Below, piece by piece: positions 18,788 through 27,140 of a stretch of DNA of 64,000 nucleotides (positions are counted from its first letter, which is position 1; every line of letters starts with the position of its first letter). The translations under genes and the position numbers were made by a program. Source of the DNA: CAZKRU01 sp964555235 (lineage in GTDB: Bacteria; Verrucomicrobiota; Verrucomicrobiia; Methylacidiphilales; CAMAQI01); assembly GCA_964555235.1 (NCBI GenBank), contig CAZKRU010000007.1, forward strand, positions 1-64,000. Direction: 5' to 3'. Below the pieces are notes generated by a model, which was not told the origin of the DNA, made no database searches, and saw only the letters and a list, made by a program, of their open reading frames with translations.

Positions 18788-19279
18788 ATGAAATCCCCGT
18801 TCATTTGCCTCTTCCTTCTCCTCACTCCAATCTTTGCCGGAGAATTATCCATTCAGAGTCCTGACACGGCTCAGACCTTTGTGTTTGGATCCACCAAGAC
18901 CCGCTCGTTGCGTTGGAACGATAAAAAACAACTCCTCTCTGCGGAGATCACTTTCACCAACGAAAGCTACTCCGACTCCAATAATTCCAGCACCTCTGAA
19001 AGTTTCAGCTTTGCGCTTCCAGGTATCTGGTATGACGAAAAATCCCAAACCTTTTACGCAAAAACTCCCCAAGGCGAAGTTCTTCCCGTAGCAAAAAGAC
19101 AAAAGAAGTTTATCGGATCATCGATTGAGCCGACCGAAAACGCGAGAATCCGTGTCCAGCGGGTTCGGGGAAAAGTCGCTGTCATCCTAGAAGCGGTTGA
19201 TGAGGGACAGGTTCAAGCGGCGAAAGCCAAGGGGGAGCTCCCGAAGGAACAGAGCATCAATTCCTTGCTTTCCCATTAA
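18788..19279 (+). CDS. Exported protein of unknown function
   Basis: 163 residues starting 14 bases after the RND gene, so probably co-transcribed. Residues 1-17 are a signal peptide ending in FAG. The mature part is polar and Ser/Thr-rich, with a possible beta-sandwich (KQLLSAEITFTNESY) and a basic C-terminal half. No family was recognised. A periplasmic role linked to the pump is possible only by position. Confidence 0.6.
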   Translation: MKSPFICLFLLLTPIFAGELSIQSPDTAQTFVFGSTKTRSLRWNDKKQLLSAEITFTNESYSDSNNSSTSESFSFALPGIWYDEKSQTFYAKTPQGEVLPVAKRQKKFIGSSIEPTENARIRVQRVRGKVAVILEAVDEGQVQAAKAKGELPKEQSINSLLSH

Positions 19280-19381
19280 GATGGTGCCGGGGGCTTGAGA
19301 AACATTTTCCATTCTCTCGTTTAGCCCCAAAGAAGAGGTGAGGGCCTTGACTTCGGGCGGGGGAGCGGGATACCTTGCGCC

Positions 19382-20317
19382 ATGCGAACTTCGCTTTTAT
19401 TTTCAGGAATCGGGATGGTGGTCGGTGCTTTGTGCATGGCCGCCTACACGTACACGGTGGGTGACCATCGTGCGTTGATCGAGACCCAAAGCAAACTGGA
19501 GACGGTCCAACAAACAGTCACCGCCTCGCTTAAAATGACCGAAACGCTTCAGGCAAAATTGAAAGCAAGTGAGGAAGAGACCTCCCGATTAACGAAGTCG
19601 CGAGGCGAATTGCTCTCCCAGATAGAAGAACTGCAAAAGAAGCCGACTTTTACGGCTCCGGCGGCAGTTCCCGATAAAAAGAATGACTTTTTGAAGTCCA
19701 TTACTCAGAAGCAGATGGCGCGAATGCAGAAGGACAAACTCTTGCTTCTCAAAACGCGTCTCAAACTGACTCCCACGCAAGAGGCCCAAGTCCAATCAAG
19801 CCTTGAGGCTGAAGGCAAGCGCATGGAGACGCTCACCAGTAAAATGTTTCAAGGAGAGAAATCGGATCCCGCTGCATTGGCAAAGGAAATGACCGGTTTT
19901 AAGACTTTGGATCAGGAACTGGAGACGATTTTGACTCCTGAGCAAAAGCGCGAGTACGAGTTGATGAAAAAGGACGAGGAAAAGAACCAGATGGAGACCA
20001 TGGCGACGTTTGAGATGAACCAGACAGCGCCTTTACTTGGACTGAACGAAGCGCAGAAAGATCAATTTTATACGGCCATCTATCAGGCGGAAGAGACGAT
20101 GAAACAGCCGGATTGGATGAAGAAATACGAAACCCCAGGAATCGCTCCCTCCACCGACCCAATGCATTATATGCAATTGCGAGATAAGGCGAAAATCGAT
20201 GCCGTCTCCAAGATTTTGACACCCGATCAACTGGCGCTCTACCAGAAGAAACTACAGTCCGATGCCGCCCTCCAGAAAGAGATGATGGAGAAGTTTATGC
20301 CAGGGAAAACTCCGTAA
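19382..20317 (+). CDS. Membrane-anchored coiled-coil protein with LTxxQ-like repeats
   Basis: 311 residues. One TM helix at residues 6-26 is followed by a coiled coil (about 32-90), then a helical region. Four short segments resemble the LTxxQ motif of Spy/CpxP-type periplasmic proteins: KLTPTQEAQ, ILTPEQKRE, GLNEAQKDQ and ILTPDQLAL. This suggests an envelope chaperone or stress-sensing role, as an inference. There is a 100-base gap from the previous gene, so it may have its own promoter. Confidence 0.6.
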   Translation: MRTSLLFSGIGMVVGALCMAAYTYTVGDHRALIETQSKLETVQQTVTASLKMTETLQAKLKASEEETSRLTKSRGELLSQIEELQKKPTFTAPAAVPDKKNDFLKSITQKQMARMQKDKLLLLKTRLKLTPTQEAQVQSSLEAEGKRMETLTSKMFQGEKSDPAALAKEMTGFKTLDQELETILTPEQKREYELMKKDEEKNQMETMATFEMNQTAPLLGLNEAQKDQFYTAIYQAEETMKQPDWMKKYETPGIAPSTDPMHYMQLRDKAKIDAVSKILTPDQLALYQKKLQSDAALQKEMMEKFMPGKTP

Positions 20318-20398
20318 TCAGAGGTCCTATGGATTCTGTCGCAAAAATGTCACATTTCCGGTGATGCAATTTCATTCAAAACTTCCTAGGATTGCTCC

Positions 20399-20695
20399 AT
20401 GAGAATCTATTACTTCTTTATCGTCTTGGTGGTTTCAATGGCATTTCTCCAAGCGGGTCCGAGTGAAGAACGGAGTGGAGTCATCTCATTCAAAGGAAGA
20501 GTGACGGCAGTTGATAGTAATGCGAATCGTCCCGGATTTAGCTTCACCGCAGTGGATTCCGAAGGAAGAGTGAAGATGTTTTACATCGATAACCTGAAAC
20601 ACTTGGATCTCAATGACCGGGTGGAACTTCACTATCGTAACACCGGCAAATTTCCGTTAAGCGTGACTCGCATTCGCTTCCTCCAGCCTCAATAG
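20399..20695 (+). CDS. Small exported protein of unknown function
   Basis: 98 residues with a signal peptide (about residues 1-19, ending FLQAG). The remainder looks like a small beta-barrel: FKGRVTAVDSN, FSFTAVDSEGRVKMFYI and DRVELHYRNTG. The pattern recalls OB-fold-like periplasmic proteins but no family could be named. A palindromic repeat begins 3 bases after the stop. Confidence 0.55.
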   Translation: MRIYYFFIVLVVSMAFLQAGPSEERSGVISFKGRVTAVDSNANRPGFSFTAVDSEGRVKMFYIDNLKHLDLNDRVELHYRNTGKFPLSVTRIRFLQPQ

Positions 20696-20697
20696 TT

Positions 20698-20790
20698 GTT
20701 TCTCGCCAAGTCCGCCAAGACGCCAGGAAACCCTCTTTTGTTTTTAGATCGAATGCAATCCTTCGCGACTTGGCGGACTTCGCGAGAGAC
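20698..20790. repeat. Palindromic intergenic repeat, copy 3
   Basis: Left arm TCTCGCCAAGTCCGCCAAG (from 20701) and right arm around CTTGGCGGACTTCGCGAGA (to 20788) form a long imperfect stem. It lies between convergent genes (plus-strand gene ending 20695, SNF2 gene ending 20813), where it can end transcription from both sides. It is of the same general type as the repeats at 1623 and 23229, with a different arm sequence. Confidence 0.72.
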
Positions 20791-20812
20791 AGCGAATTTC
20801 CCTAGCAGTCGT

Positions 20813-23098
20813 TCAGATCATTCCGCTTCCCTGAAGTCGCTGGATCAGCTCGTGCGTCGCAAGGTCGATGATTTCGATCTCCACCGGTTTTTCCTCTTGA
20901 ACTTTTCCTGAAGAAAAATAGGCATCTCTCCATACGAGAACCCGAGGACGCCATAGGGTGGGATCGCCTGAGACGATGACGAGCCATTTTTTACCTTCGG
21001 GTTTCTCGATGACCTGACAGCGAACGAGTTGAGGACCGAGCTTTTTGCTCAAAAATTCGCGAAAGGAATTCGCCGTCGGAACGGATTTCTCATGACCCTC
21101 CAGCAAGGCGCGAGCTTGCTGAAGGACCGATGAGGAAGATTCTCCCCAAGGCATTCGGATAATCCCTTTCGGCGCATCCAAAATATTTTCAACCAGCGAG
21201 CGTTTCTCCTTCAGCAACGTCAACATGCGGTGCTCGAGGGTATTTTCGCACACTAAAAAAACGGAGGTTACGGAGCGCGTCTGCGTCGGACGCCAGGCAC
21301 GGGCGATCCGTTGCTCAATTCGGGTGGCAGTCCAGGGAAGATCACAGTGAATCACGACGCTAGCTTGGGGAAGATCGAGTCCCATGCTCCCGGCATCGGT
21401 GCTGAGAAAGAGACGACAGTCAGGATCCGTTCGAAATTGCTGAACCGCTTCACGACGTCGATTCAGGGTCTGCCGTCCGGTATGCCACGCGTAATTCCAA
21501 TGTCGCGATTCCGCCCGTTCCCGAACCGCCTCAAGAACGCGTTGCCATTCTGAAAAGACAATCACTTTGGTTTCGGAATGTGCTAGCGTACTCTCGAGAA
21601 TTCGTTCCAGCTCATCGACTTTCGGAAGTGGAGCGTTCTCCGGTTTGACTCCATTGAGAAAAAGTCGCATCCGGGTGAGTTGTCGAAAGAGTTTGTTACG
21701 GTTTTCCGGACGACTGGAGCGATTCAAATCGGAAAGGAGCTTTTTTGCCTCCTGTTCCATCGCCAGATAAGTGGGGCGTTGAGAAGAGGGAAGGGGAATG
21801 GTGAAGTAGCGATCGGTGCGGTTGGGAAGTTCGTGTTCCACATCCGCTTTTTTACGACGAAGAAGGTAAGGACGAAGTCGCTCCCGGAGTCGATCCAGAT
21901 TCCGGTAACCGCAGGGACGTCCTTTGGAATTGAATTCGTAGTACTCGCGATTGAACCGAAAGAGGGGGCCGAAGAGTTCCGGATCGAGAAAATCCATCAA
22001 CGAGTAAAGATCGTCGAGACGGTTTTCAATCGGCGTTCCCGTTAAAACAAAAGCATAACGACTCTGAAGTCGCTTGATCGTTTGAGCGGTGCGCGTCTCC
22101 CAGTTTTTGATTCGTTGCGCTTCATCCAAGATAATGAGTTCCGGTCGCAGAGTTTGATTGATGAAATCGAGTTGGCCGGGAATTTGTTCGTAGTGGGCGA
22201 GGTGAAAGAAGGTAGAAGAAGCCCCTCCGAGCGGAGAGACAGAAGCGTCACAGAGCAATTCAACTTCCTCCAACCATTTCGTTTTCAGGCTCGCCGGAGT
22301 AATGATGAGAACCCGTTGAACGGATCCAAGTTGCTTGAGAAGGAGTGAAGCAGCGATCGCCTGGACCGTTTTTCCAAGACCCATTTCATCGGCGAGCAAC
22401 GCACGCTCGCGAAACGCAAGGTGAAGCATTCCCTCCCGCTGATACGGGTAGAGCGGAAACCGAAGCAATGGATCTCCGGTTTTTCCCAGATGAACGGATT
22501 GTTCGTAATTTTGACGTAATCGGACTCCTTCCCGAAGTCGTTCTTTGCGCGAAAGCCAACGCGTGAGTTCCCGGGAGATACGGAGGTTGGGGATGGTGGA
22601 AGTTTGGAGAGATTCAATCACTTCGGTCGGGTCGGAAGAAAGTAAAATTCCTTCTGGCGAGAATGCTTTTTTCCAAAAAGGAGGAAGCTGATCCAAGCCG
22701 CGCTCGATGCGAAGCGTCTCTTCCGCCAGATCGACCGTCATTTCAATTCGGGGGGAGGGTGGGGGAGTGACGCCTGCTTCGCCGGTCGGATTCCAAAGGG
22801 GCTCTATGCGGCGAATGACTGCCGCCGCGTGCTTGCAAATCCCAAGACCGTTCACACGAAAGTCAGGACAGGTACAAAAGACGGGACCATGAGGAAGCCC
22901 ACGAATTTCAACTTCGTAACGGGAACCGCTGGCTCCGATCACTTCAAAATCGCCATAGATGGAGACTTCCGGAGTGAGTGAGCGAATCTTCATCCGCTCC
23001 TGACTTCCGCGAAGCAGGCGCTTCGCCCGCTCTTGGGCGTCCGTCGTCCGCCAATCGTCCGAGGAACGCGATACTCGTGAAGCTGGACTAGAATCCAT
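20813..23098 (-). CDS. SNF2-family helicase with N-terminal SWIM zinc finger
   Basis: 761 residues. Residues 60-100 hold a SWIM motif (CTCPDFRVNGLGICKHAAAV), a C-x-C-x(n)-C-x-H zinc site. The Swi2/Snf2 ATPase follows: motif I ADEMGLGKTVQA (near 240), motif Ia ITPASLKTKW, motif II DEAQ, motif III LTGTPIEN, then the helicase C domain with STDAGSMGLDLPQA and the QRIARAWRPTQT arginine-finger motif VI. Motif II is DEAQ rather than DEAH. Such proteins translocate on double-stranded DNA; the bacterial role is unclear. It stands alone between repeats. Confidence 0.9.
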   Translation of the reverse strand: MDSSPASRVSRSSDDWRTTDAQERAKRLLRGSQERMKIRSLTPEVSIYGDFEVIGASGSRYEVEIRGLPHGPVFCTCPDFRVNGLGICKHAAAVIRRIEPLWNPTGEAGVTPPPSPRIEMTVDLAEETLRIERGLDQLPPFWKKAFSPEGILLSSDPTEVIESLQTSTIPNLRISRELTRWLSRKERLREGVRLRQNYEQSVHLGKTGDPLLRFPLYPYQREGMLHLAFRERALLADEMGLGKTVQAIAASLLLKQLGSVQRVLIITPASLKTKWLEEVELLCDASVSPLGGASSTFFHLAHYEQIPGQLDFINQTLRPELIILDEAQRIKNWETRTAQTIKRLQSRYAFVLTGTPIENRLDDLYSLMDFLDPELFGPLFRFNREYYEFNSKGRPCGYRNLDRLRERLRPYLLRRKKADVEHELPNRTDRYFTIPLPSSQRPTYLAMEQEAKKLLSDLNRSSRPENRNKLFRQLTRMRLFLNGVKPENAPLPKVDELERILESTLAHSETKVIVFSEWQRVLEAVRERAESRHWNYAWHTGRQTLNRRREAVQQFRTDPDCRLFLSTDAGSMGLDLPQASVVIHCDLPWTATRIEQRIARAWRPTQTRSVTSVFLVCENTLEHRMLTLLKEKRSLVENILDAPKGIIRMPWGESSSSVLQQARALLEGHEKSVPTANSFREFLSKKLGPQLVRCQVIEKPEGKKWLVIVSGDPTLWRPRVLVWRDAYFSSGKVQEEKPVEIEIIDLATHELIQRLQGSGMI

Positions 23099-23228
23099 CG
23101 CAAAACCCTAACCAGCTAAGAGAGAGAACCAAGATCTTTCTCGCGCAGAAAACCCTTCTGAAAGAAAAAACTCCCCTGGCCGGAGGCCCGATTGGTTTGG
23201 TGCGAGGGCGAAGGGGGGCACAACCGCC

Positions 23229-23287
23229 GTGCTCGCAGAGGGCAAAAAAAGTTTTCTCAGCGGACTCGGCGATCTCTGCGCGAAAAT
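23229..23287. repeat. Palindromic intergenic repeat, copy 2 of the 1623 family
   Basis: GTGCTCGCAGAGGG, TTTTCTCAGCGG and CTCTGCGCGAAAA align with bases 1648-1708 almost throughout, differing at scattered bases. The left outer arm is not preserved, so the hairpin is shorter than at 1623. It sits between the minus-strand J-domain gene and the SNF2 gene and covers much of the 23099-23295 gap. Confidence 0.75.
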
Positions 23288-23295
23288 AATCAGTA

Positions 23296-24309
23296 TTAAG
23301 CGAAAACAGCCGCGCGTTTTGCGCGTCCCGGACGGGATCCTCGGACGGGAGTCGTTGACTTCTCTGGGCGAGGGGAACGCATCATCGAGCGGTTGTAGGA
23401 AGGAGGATGCGAGTAGTCGCGCAACGTCGCTTCATGCAGCGCAAGCTCTTCTTTTGCCTGAGCGAGCTCCAACTCGTAGCCTTTACGAAGCTTGGCGATG
23501 GATCCTTTGCGGCGACGATCCTCACGATTTTTCGAGAATCCCCAAGCGGGCTGGTTTTTAAAGTGGTTTAATTCACGATCTAATTGAGAGCGCTTTTGTT
23601 CCAGATAATCAGAGACCCGGATTAACATCGAAACGGTCGGTTCGCTATCCGCAAAGCATTCTTCGGCATCGCAGAGAAGAGAGATTTTCTCGAGCTCCGA
23701 ATGATTTTCTCCCAGATAAGCCTGCTGGGCATCGAACCAGAGGGAATCCATTTGTGAGGTATGAATTTTTCGAATATCCGGATGCAAGCGACGAACGAGT
23801 TGACGGTAAAGCGATTTAAAGGAATCGACGGAATGGGCCTTTTTAGGGGCCTGCTTTTTCAAAATGCCGGGGCGAAAACCGAACATCCGTTCAAAGGTAT
23901 CATTGATTTCGTCTTCTTCCGTCTCCGGCTCCGGAGCCGCCTTCGGATTAACACCGAGCTTCTCGCGTTGAATCTGGACCCGTTGATATGCCTGATGATG
24001 GGTCAATCCAAAGCGAAGCGCGACGAGATCGACTTCGACAATGAGGTTCTGCTTGGCCGCCGCCTGATTCTTCGCATTTTGAAGCTCTTGAAGCAATGGG
24101 CCGAATTCTGTCTTCAGCCAGCGCTCGTAAGCCGGCTCATCTTCTTCCGTAAAACGATGAATCTGTTCTTGAACCGATTGAATGGAGTTCAGGAGTTTTT
24201 TGTAACGATGACGCGCTTCCTTTCGAATCGGCGCATTCGGGATCAGGATCAGCGAGTAGTTGGGTTGAGGAAGGGTGGAAATCGATGAGCGTTTTTTACG
24301 TTTCGTCAC
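23296..24309 (-). CDS. J-domain-containing protein
   Basis: About 337 residues from GTG 24309; the frame can be extended to a TTG at 24390 but that reaches the element boundary and has no ribosome site. Residues about 155-200 (FKSLYRQLVRRLHPDIRKI) form helices II-III of a J domain with the essential HPD, so it should stimulate a DnaK-type ATPase. A coiled coil and a basic tail follow. An N-terminal helical region (about 20-100) is of unknown role. It is chromosomal, with the integrated element inserted just upstream of it, so its promoter may have been replaced. Confidence 0.68.
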   Translation of the reverse strand: MTKRKKRSSISTLPQPNYSLILIPNAPIRKEARHRYKKLLNSIQSVQEQIHRFTEEDEPAYERWLKTEFGPLLQELQNAKNQAAAKQNLIVEVDLVALRFGLTHHQAYQRVQIQREKLGVNPKAAPEPETEEDEINDTFERMFGFRPGILKKQAPKKAHSVDSFKSLYRQLVRRLHPDIRKIHTSQMDSLWFDAQQAYLGENHSELEKISLLCDAEECFADSEPTVSMLIRVSDYLEQKRSQLDRELNHFKNQPAWGFSKNREDRRRKGSIAKLRKGYELELAQAKEELALHEATLRDYSHPPSYNRSMMRSPRPEKSTTPVRGSRPGRAKRAAVFA

Positions 24310-24391
24310 AGGAATGGCACTATAGCCCAAGATTGAAAAAATGCTAGTCAATGATTTGAATGCGCCAAATGGGAGGCAATTTCCAGTCAAT

Positions 24392-24410
24392 CTATTTTAT
24401 ATGACATATA
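24392..24410 (+). repeat. Left 19-bp direct repeat, candidate attachment site
   Basis: Nineteen bases beginning CTATTTTATATG and ending ACATATA are identical to 53040-53058 in the same orientation. The repeat lies just upstream of the J-domain gene, exactly where gene content changes from chromosomal to conjugative. Confidence 0.65.
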
Positions 24411-24500
24411 CTATAGGTCATACAGTAGTCCCCGAAACCCGCTTTTATATTTATTTGAAATTACACGATTTGCAAGATGAAGTTTAAAAATTCTTAAACA

Positions 24501-24513
24501 TAGTATATTACTA
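24501..24513. promoter_or_regulatory. TAGTA-box pair (8-bp phased)
   Basis: TAGTA at 24501 and TACTA at 24509 form the inverted pair TAGTATATTACTA. It lies in the 24310-24647 gene-free stretch at the left end of the element. That stretch is very AT-rich and holds the left direct repeat and two box arrays, nothing else. Confidence 0.6.
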
Positions 24514-24607
24514 TTATAGGCGTTCCTCAATTAAATTTTCTAAATTTATTTTCAGCATCTACCAATGAAAACATTCAATCGCAAGAATGCAATTAGAATG
24601 TAACCAC

Positions 24608-24628
24608 TACTACTATACTATGATAGTA
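24608..24628. promoter_or_regulatory. TAGTA-box array, three boxes
   Basis: Boxes start at 24608 (TACTA), 24616 (TACTA) and 24624 (TAGTA), exactly 8 bases apart. The array is at the 3' side of the gene ending at 24648, so it does not precede an obvious minus-strand gene; it may be a partition or boundary site. Confidence 0.6.
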
Positions 24629-24647
24629 TTTTGTCGCTTGCGTGGTC

Positions 24648-25172
24648 TTACAGGGTAAAGGTATGGGTTTTGTGCTCGTCGCCGTAAATCATCATGAAGT
24701 CGGTATCGACGCCTTTCAAGGGAAACCTCAAGGAACAGGCTCTAACGCTAATAGGATTTAACGGGCAGCGATCGAGGTAATTCCAAGGAGCATAATCGAA
24801 GCGGATCACTGAGCGATGCTGGAAGTACATTCCCTTGTGAAAGGTCTTCTTGGTGCGATAACCGTATTTTTCCGGGTTCTGTCCAAAGCGCCTTTTGTGG
24901 AACTCGATGTCGATACAAAGGTCGGTAACGATTTTCTTGTACCGGGACTCATAAGGCTGAATGAGATACCGGTGAAGCTGTGGAGAAATATAGCATTGCT
25001 CGGCCACATGGAAATATTCGCAAATAAAGGAGATGTCCACGAAGTCTTTTAGGAGGTGGACGGTTTTATCCGACTTACCGATATTCTCGTGAACAAATGC
25101 ATTTTCGTTCTGGGGAGGCAAATCCGAGTTTGAATTGCTCTTGGGAAAGAAGGATTTGATGAAGTCTTTCAT
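24648..25172 (-). CDS. Element protein of unknown function
   Basis: 174 residues. It overlaps the AAA+ gene by 4 bases (ATGA), so it is translated with it. The protein is soluble, rich in aromatic residues and His (for example FHKGMYFQHRSVIRFDYAPW), with no signal peptide or recognised domain. Its fixed position behind the ATPase suggests that the two proteins work together. It is the last gene of the group that starts at 26408. Confidence 0.6.
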   Translation of the reverse strand: MKDFIKSFFPKSNSNSDLPPQNENAFVHENIGKSDKTVHLLKDFVDISFICEYFHVAEQCYISPQLHRYLIQPYESRYKKIVTDLCIDIEFHKRRFGQNPEKYGYRTKKTFHKGMYFQHRSVIRFDYAPWNYLDRCPLNPISVRACSLRFPLKGVDTDFMMIYGDEHKTHTFTL

Positions 25173-26077
25173 GGGATGATCTGGAATTTGAGGTTTTCGT
25201 GCGAGTATTCGAGTTTGCCGCTGTGGTGCTGTTTGGAGAGGATCCCGTCAGCAATCGCTTTGCGGATGTGAAATTGAATGACGTTACGGAGATTTCTGGC
25301 TCCGTATTTGTCATCATAGCCCAAGTCCAGAAGCCGGTTGAGAGCGACAGCGGAGGCCGTGATCTCAAAACCCTGCTCTTCACGCAAGCGTCTAATTTCT
25401 TTATCAACCATCAGGGCGCAAATACGGCGTTGGTCTTCAAGGGTAAGCTTGTTATAGACAATCATGTTCCTGAATCGGCGAATGAATTCGGGTCGGAACT
25501 CTCTGGCGACTTGTTGCTGAACATAGTCGCGGATCCGAGAAAAAGGAACGTAGTGGCTATCCACGATTTTCGCGGAGCCGATATTGGAGGTCATGATGAG
25601 GTAGAAATTCCTCAAATCGATCGTTTTACCATCCCCAACCGTGATCCGTCTCTCGTCGTAGATCTGGAGAAATAGATCTCGAATGTCTGGATGAGCCTTT
25701 TCTATTTCGTCGAATAGGATTACGCCTTTCGTGGCATTGCCTAAACTGCGGCCCAGTCGGCCAATGTTCCCCGTATGATCCCCGATGAAGTTTTTGATCG
25801 AGTCTTGGTGTTTGAATTCTGACATATCAAACGGGTAATAGCACTCAGAGTCAAATAGGACTGCGGCGATTGCCTTTGAGGTTTCGGTTTTTCCGACTCC
25901 GGTAGGCCCAAGAAAGAAGAAGCATCCTTTCGGCTCCTCGGACGAGGTAAGATTGAGCTCCCCTTGAATAATGACTTGAGCGACCTCATGAATAGCATCG
26001 TCTTGACCGATGACCCTAGCTCTGAGTTTTGCCTCAAAGGAGTTGATGCGATCGATGAATTCAGGCTCAAGCTTCAT
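25169..26077 (-). CDS. Stand-alone ClpB/ClpA-type AAA+ ATPase
   Basis: About 302 residues from ATG 26077; ATG 26119 is an alternative but overlaps the upstream gene by 53 bases. It is one AAA+ module of the Clp D2 type: Walker A LGPTGVGKTETSK, Walker B VILFDEIEKAH, sensor 1 MTSN, arginine finger in REFRPEFIRRF and the sensor-2 KYGARNLRNVI. It lacks the Clp N domain, the first ATPase ring and the ClpB middle coiled coil, so it is not a housekeeping unfoldase. Neighbours are ParA and small unknown proteins, pointing to a maintenance or transfer role. Whether it substitutes for the missing VirB11 is speculation. Confidence 0.83.
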   Translation of the reverse strand: MKLEPEFIDRINSFEAKLRARVIGQDDAIHEVAQVIIQGELNLTSSEEPKGCFFFLGPTGVGKTETSKAIAAVLFDSECYYPFDMSEFKHQDSIKNFIGDHTGNIGRLGRSLGNATKGVILFDEIEKAHPDIRDLFLQIYDERRITVGDGKTIDLRNFYLIMTSNIGSAKIVDSHYVPFSRIRDYVQQQVAREFRPEFIRRFRNMIVYNKLTLEDQRRICALMVDKEIRRLREEQGFEITASAVALNRLLDLGYDDKYGARNLRNVIQFHIRKAIADGILSKQHHSGKLEYSHENLKFQIIP

Positions 26078-26408
26078 TTGTGCTTTCAGTGGATAGGTTT
26101 TTTTTCTTGAATCGTGCACGTCGCCGGTCGTTCTGAATGACTTTATCGGAATCCTCCTTTAGGGTGGAATCGACCGCACACCGATTGATGCAAAGATTGA
26201 TGAGCTGCGATTGGTTGAGCTTTATCCCAAAGTTAAGGAGCGTTGCATCGATCTCCTTGAGTTTCTGTAGCTGCTCCTCCTGTGCGACAACTTGGAGCCG
26301 CGCAGAGGTTGCGCTGGTTAAATAGGTTTGAGTCCTGGGGTGGTTTGAGGGCGCATAGAACCGAATCACTTTTTTGAGACCGGCAACGTGTTTTTTATCG
26401 AGGGCCAT
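26067..26408 (-). CDS. Small basic protein, possible partition partner or regulator
   Basis: 113 residues, very basic at both ends. The start at 26408 has AAAGGA 6 bases upstream. A central segment (INLCINRCAV preceded by GIKLNQSQ) could form strand-helix-helix as in ribbon-helix-helix proteins, but this is weak. It lies downstream of parA and directly behind a four-box TAGTA array, an arrangement seen for small ParB/ParG-like partition proteins that bind their own promoter. It overlaps the AAA+ start by 11 bases. Confidence 0.55.
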   Translation of the reverse strand: MALDKKHVAGLKKVIRFYAPSNHPRTQTYLTSATSARLQVVAQEEQLQKLKEIDATLLNFGIKLNQSQLINLCINRCAVDSTLKEDSDKVIQNDRRRARFKKKNLSTESTNEA

Positions 26409-26422
26409 GATCTATCCTTTCG

Positions 26423-26451
26423 TAGTAAGTTAGTAATATACTATTACAGTA
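26423..26451. promoter_or_regulatory. TAGTA-box array, four boxes
   Basis: Boxes start at 26423 (TAGTA), 26431 (TAGTA), 26439 (TACTA) and 26447 (CAGTA, one mismatch), with an exact 8-bp period. The array fills the 43-bp gap between parA and the gene starting at 26408, and so sits at that gene's promoter. Confidence 0.72.
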
Positions 26452-27012
26452 TTATTTAATGGCAAGCGTCAAGATCTCCATGACGATCGACTGGAGTTCA
26501 ATCTTTCCGGATTTGGAGAGCGAGCTCCAGCCTTGCATTACGGAATGCTGATACTCCTGCTTGCGGTGGAGTTTGGATTCAAGAGCCGAGACCCCCAAGC
26601 TCTCCGCGAATTCATCGATGTTGTTGGAAAGGATTGTCCCCTTCTCCACTTGGTTGAAGATGAGGTAGAGCGGGGTTTGAACCATGTCACGGATCCTCCG
26701 GATCGTCGCACTGGAGGTTTTCAAATCTGCTGGGGAAGGAGACGTGACAAGGAACAGGTGAGTCGCTTGATGAACCGCTTTGATCCAAGCCGCACTGTCG
26801 AAATCCGGAGGGGTATCAACAAATGCGATGTCGGAATCATTTTGAGGCTGATCTGGAGCAACTTGCTGCCACCACTCGGTTGCAGTCTGCTGCTTGTCGC
26901 AATCGATAATTCTGACTTGTTTCTTGAGGTGGTGCAGCGCGAGAGCGCACCCGACCGTGAGGGTAGTTTTTCCGACGCCGCCTTTGCCGTTGACGAATGT
27001 AATGTACTTCAT
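26452..27012 (-). CDS. parA: ParA-family partition ATPase
   Basis: About 186 residues from ATG 27012 (MKYITFVNGKGGVGKTT), with AAGGA upstream. KGGVGKTT is the deviant Walker A with its signature Lys, FVDTPPDFD the Walker A' region, and CDKQQTATEW the switch. It is a short, plasmid-type ParA without an N-terminal DNA-binding domain. The five-box TAGTA array directly upstream is a candidate operator or centromere. It should act with a small DNA-binding partner; the 26067-26408 product is the best positional candidate. Confidence 0.88.
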   Translation of the reverse strand: MKYITFVNGKGGVGKTTLTVGCALALHHLKKQVRIIDCDKQQTATEWWQQVAPDQPQNDSDIAFVDTPPDFDSAAWIKAVHQATHLFLVTSPSPADLKTSSATIRRIRDMVQTPLYLIFNQVEKGTILSNNIDEFAESLGVSALESKLHRKQEYQHSVMQGWSSLSKSGKIELQSIVMEILTLAIK

Positions 27013-27068
27013 TTGAGACGAATCCTTTTGGTTAAGAGTTAAAGAGGCGATTCGTTCTCGCAAAAGCT

Positions 27069-27105
27069 TACTAAGATAGTAGGATAGTATATTACTATAC
27101 TATTC
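27069..27105. promoter_or_regulatory. TAGTA-box array, five boxes, divergent promoter region
   Basis: Boxes start at 27069 (TACTA), 27077 (TAGTA), 27085 (TAGTA), 27093 (TACTA) and 27101 (TATTC, degenerate), every 8 bases. The array lies between parA (minus) and an unknown plus-strand gene, and could control both or serve as the partition site. Confidence 0.75.
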
Positions 27106-27140
27106 TAGTCAAGTGAAAATTCTCTTGCGATTATTTCGAT

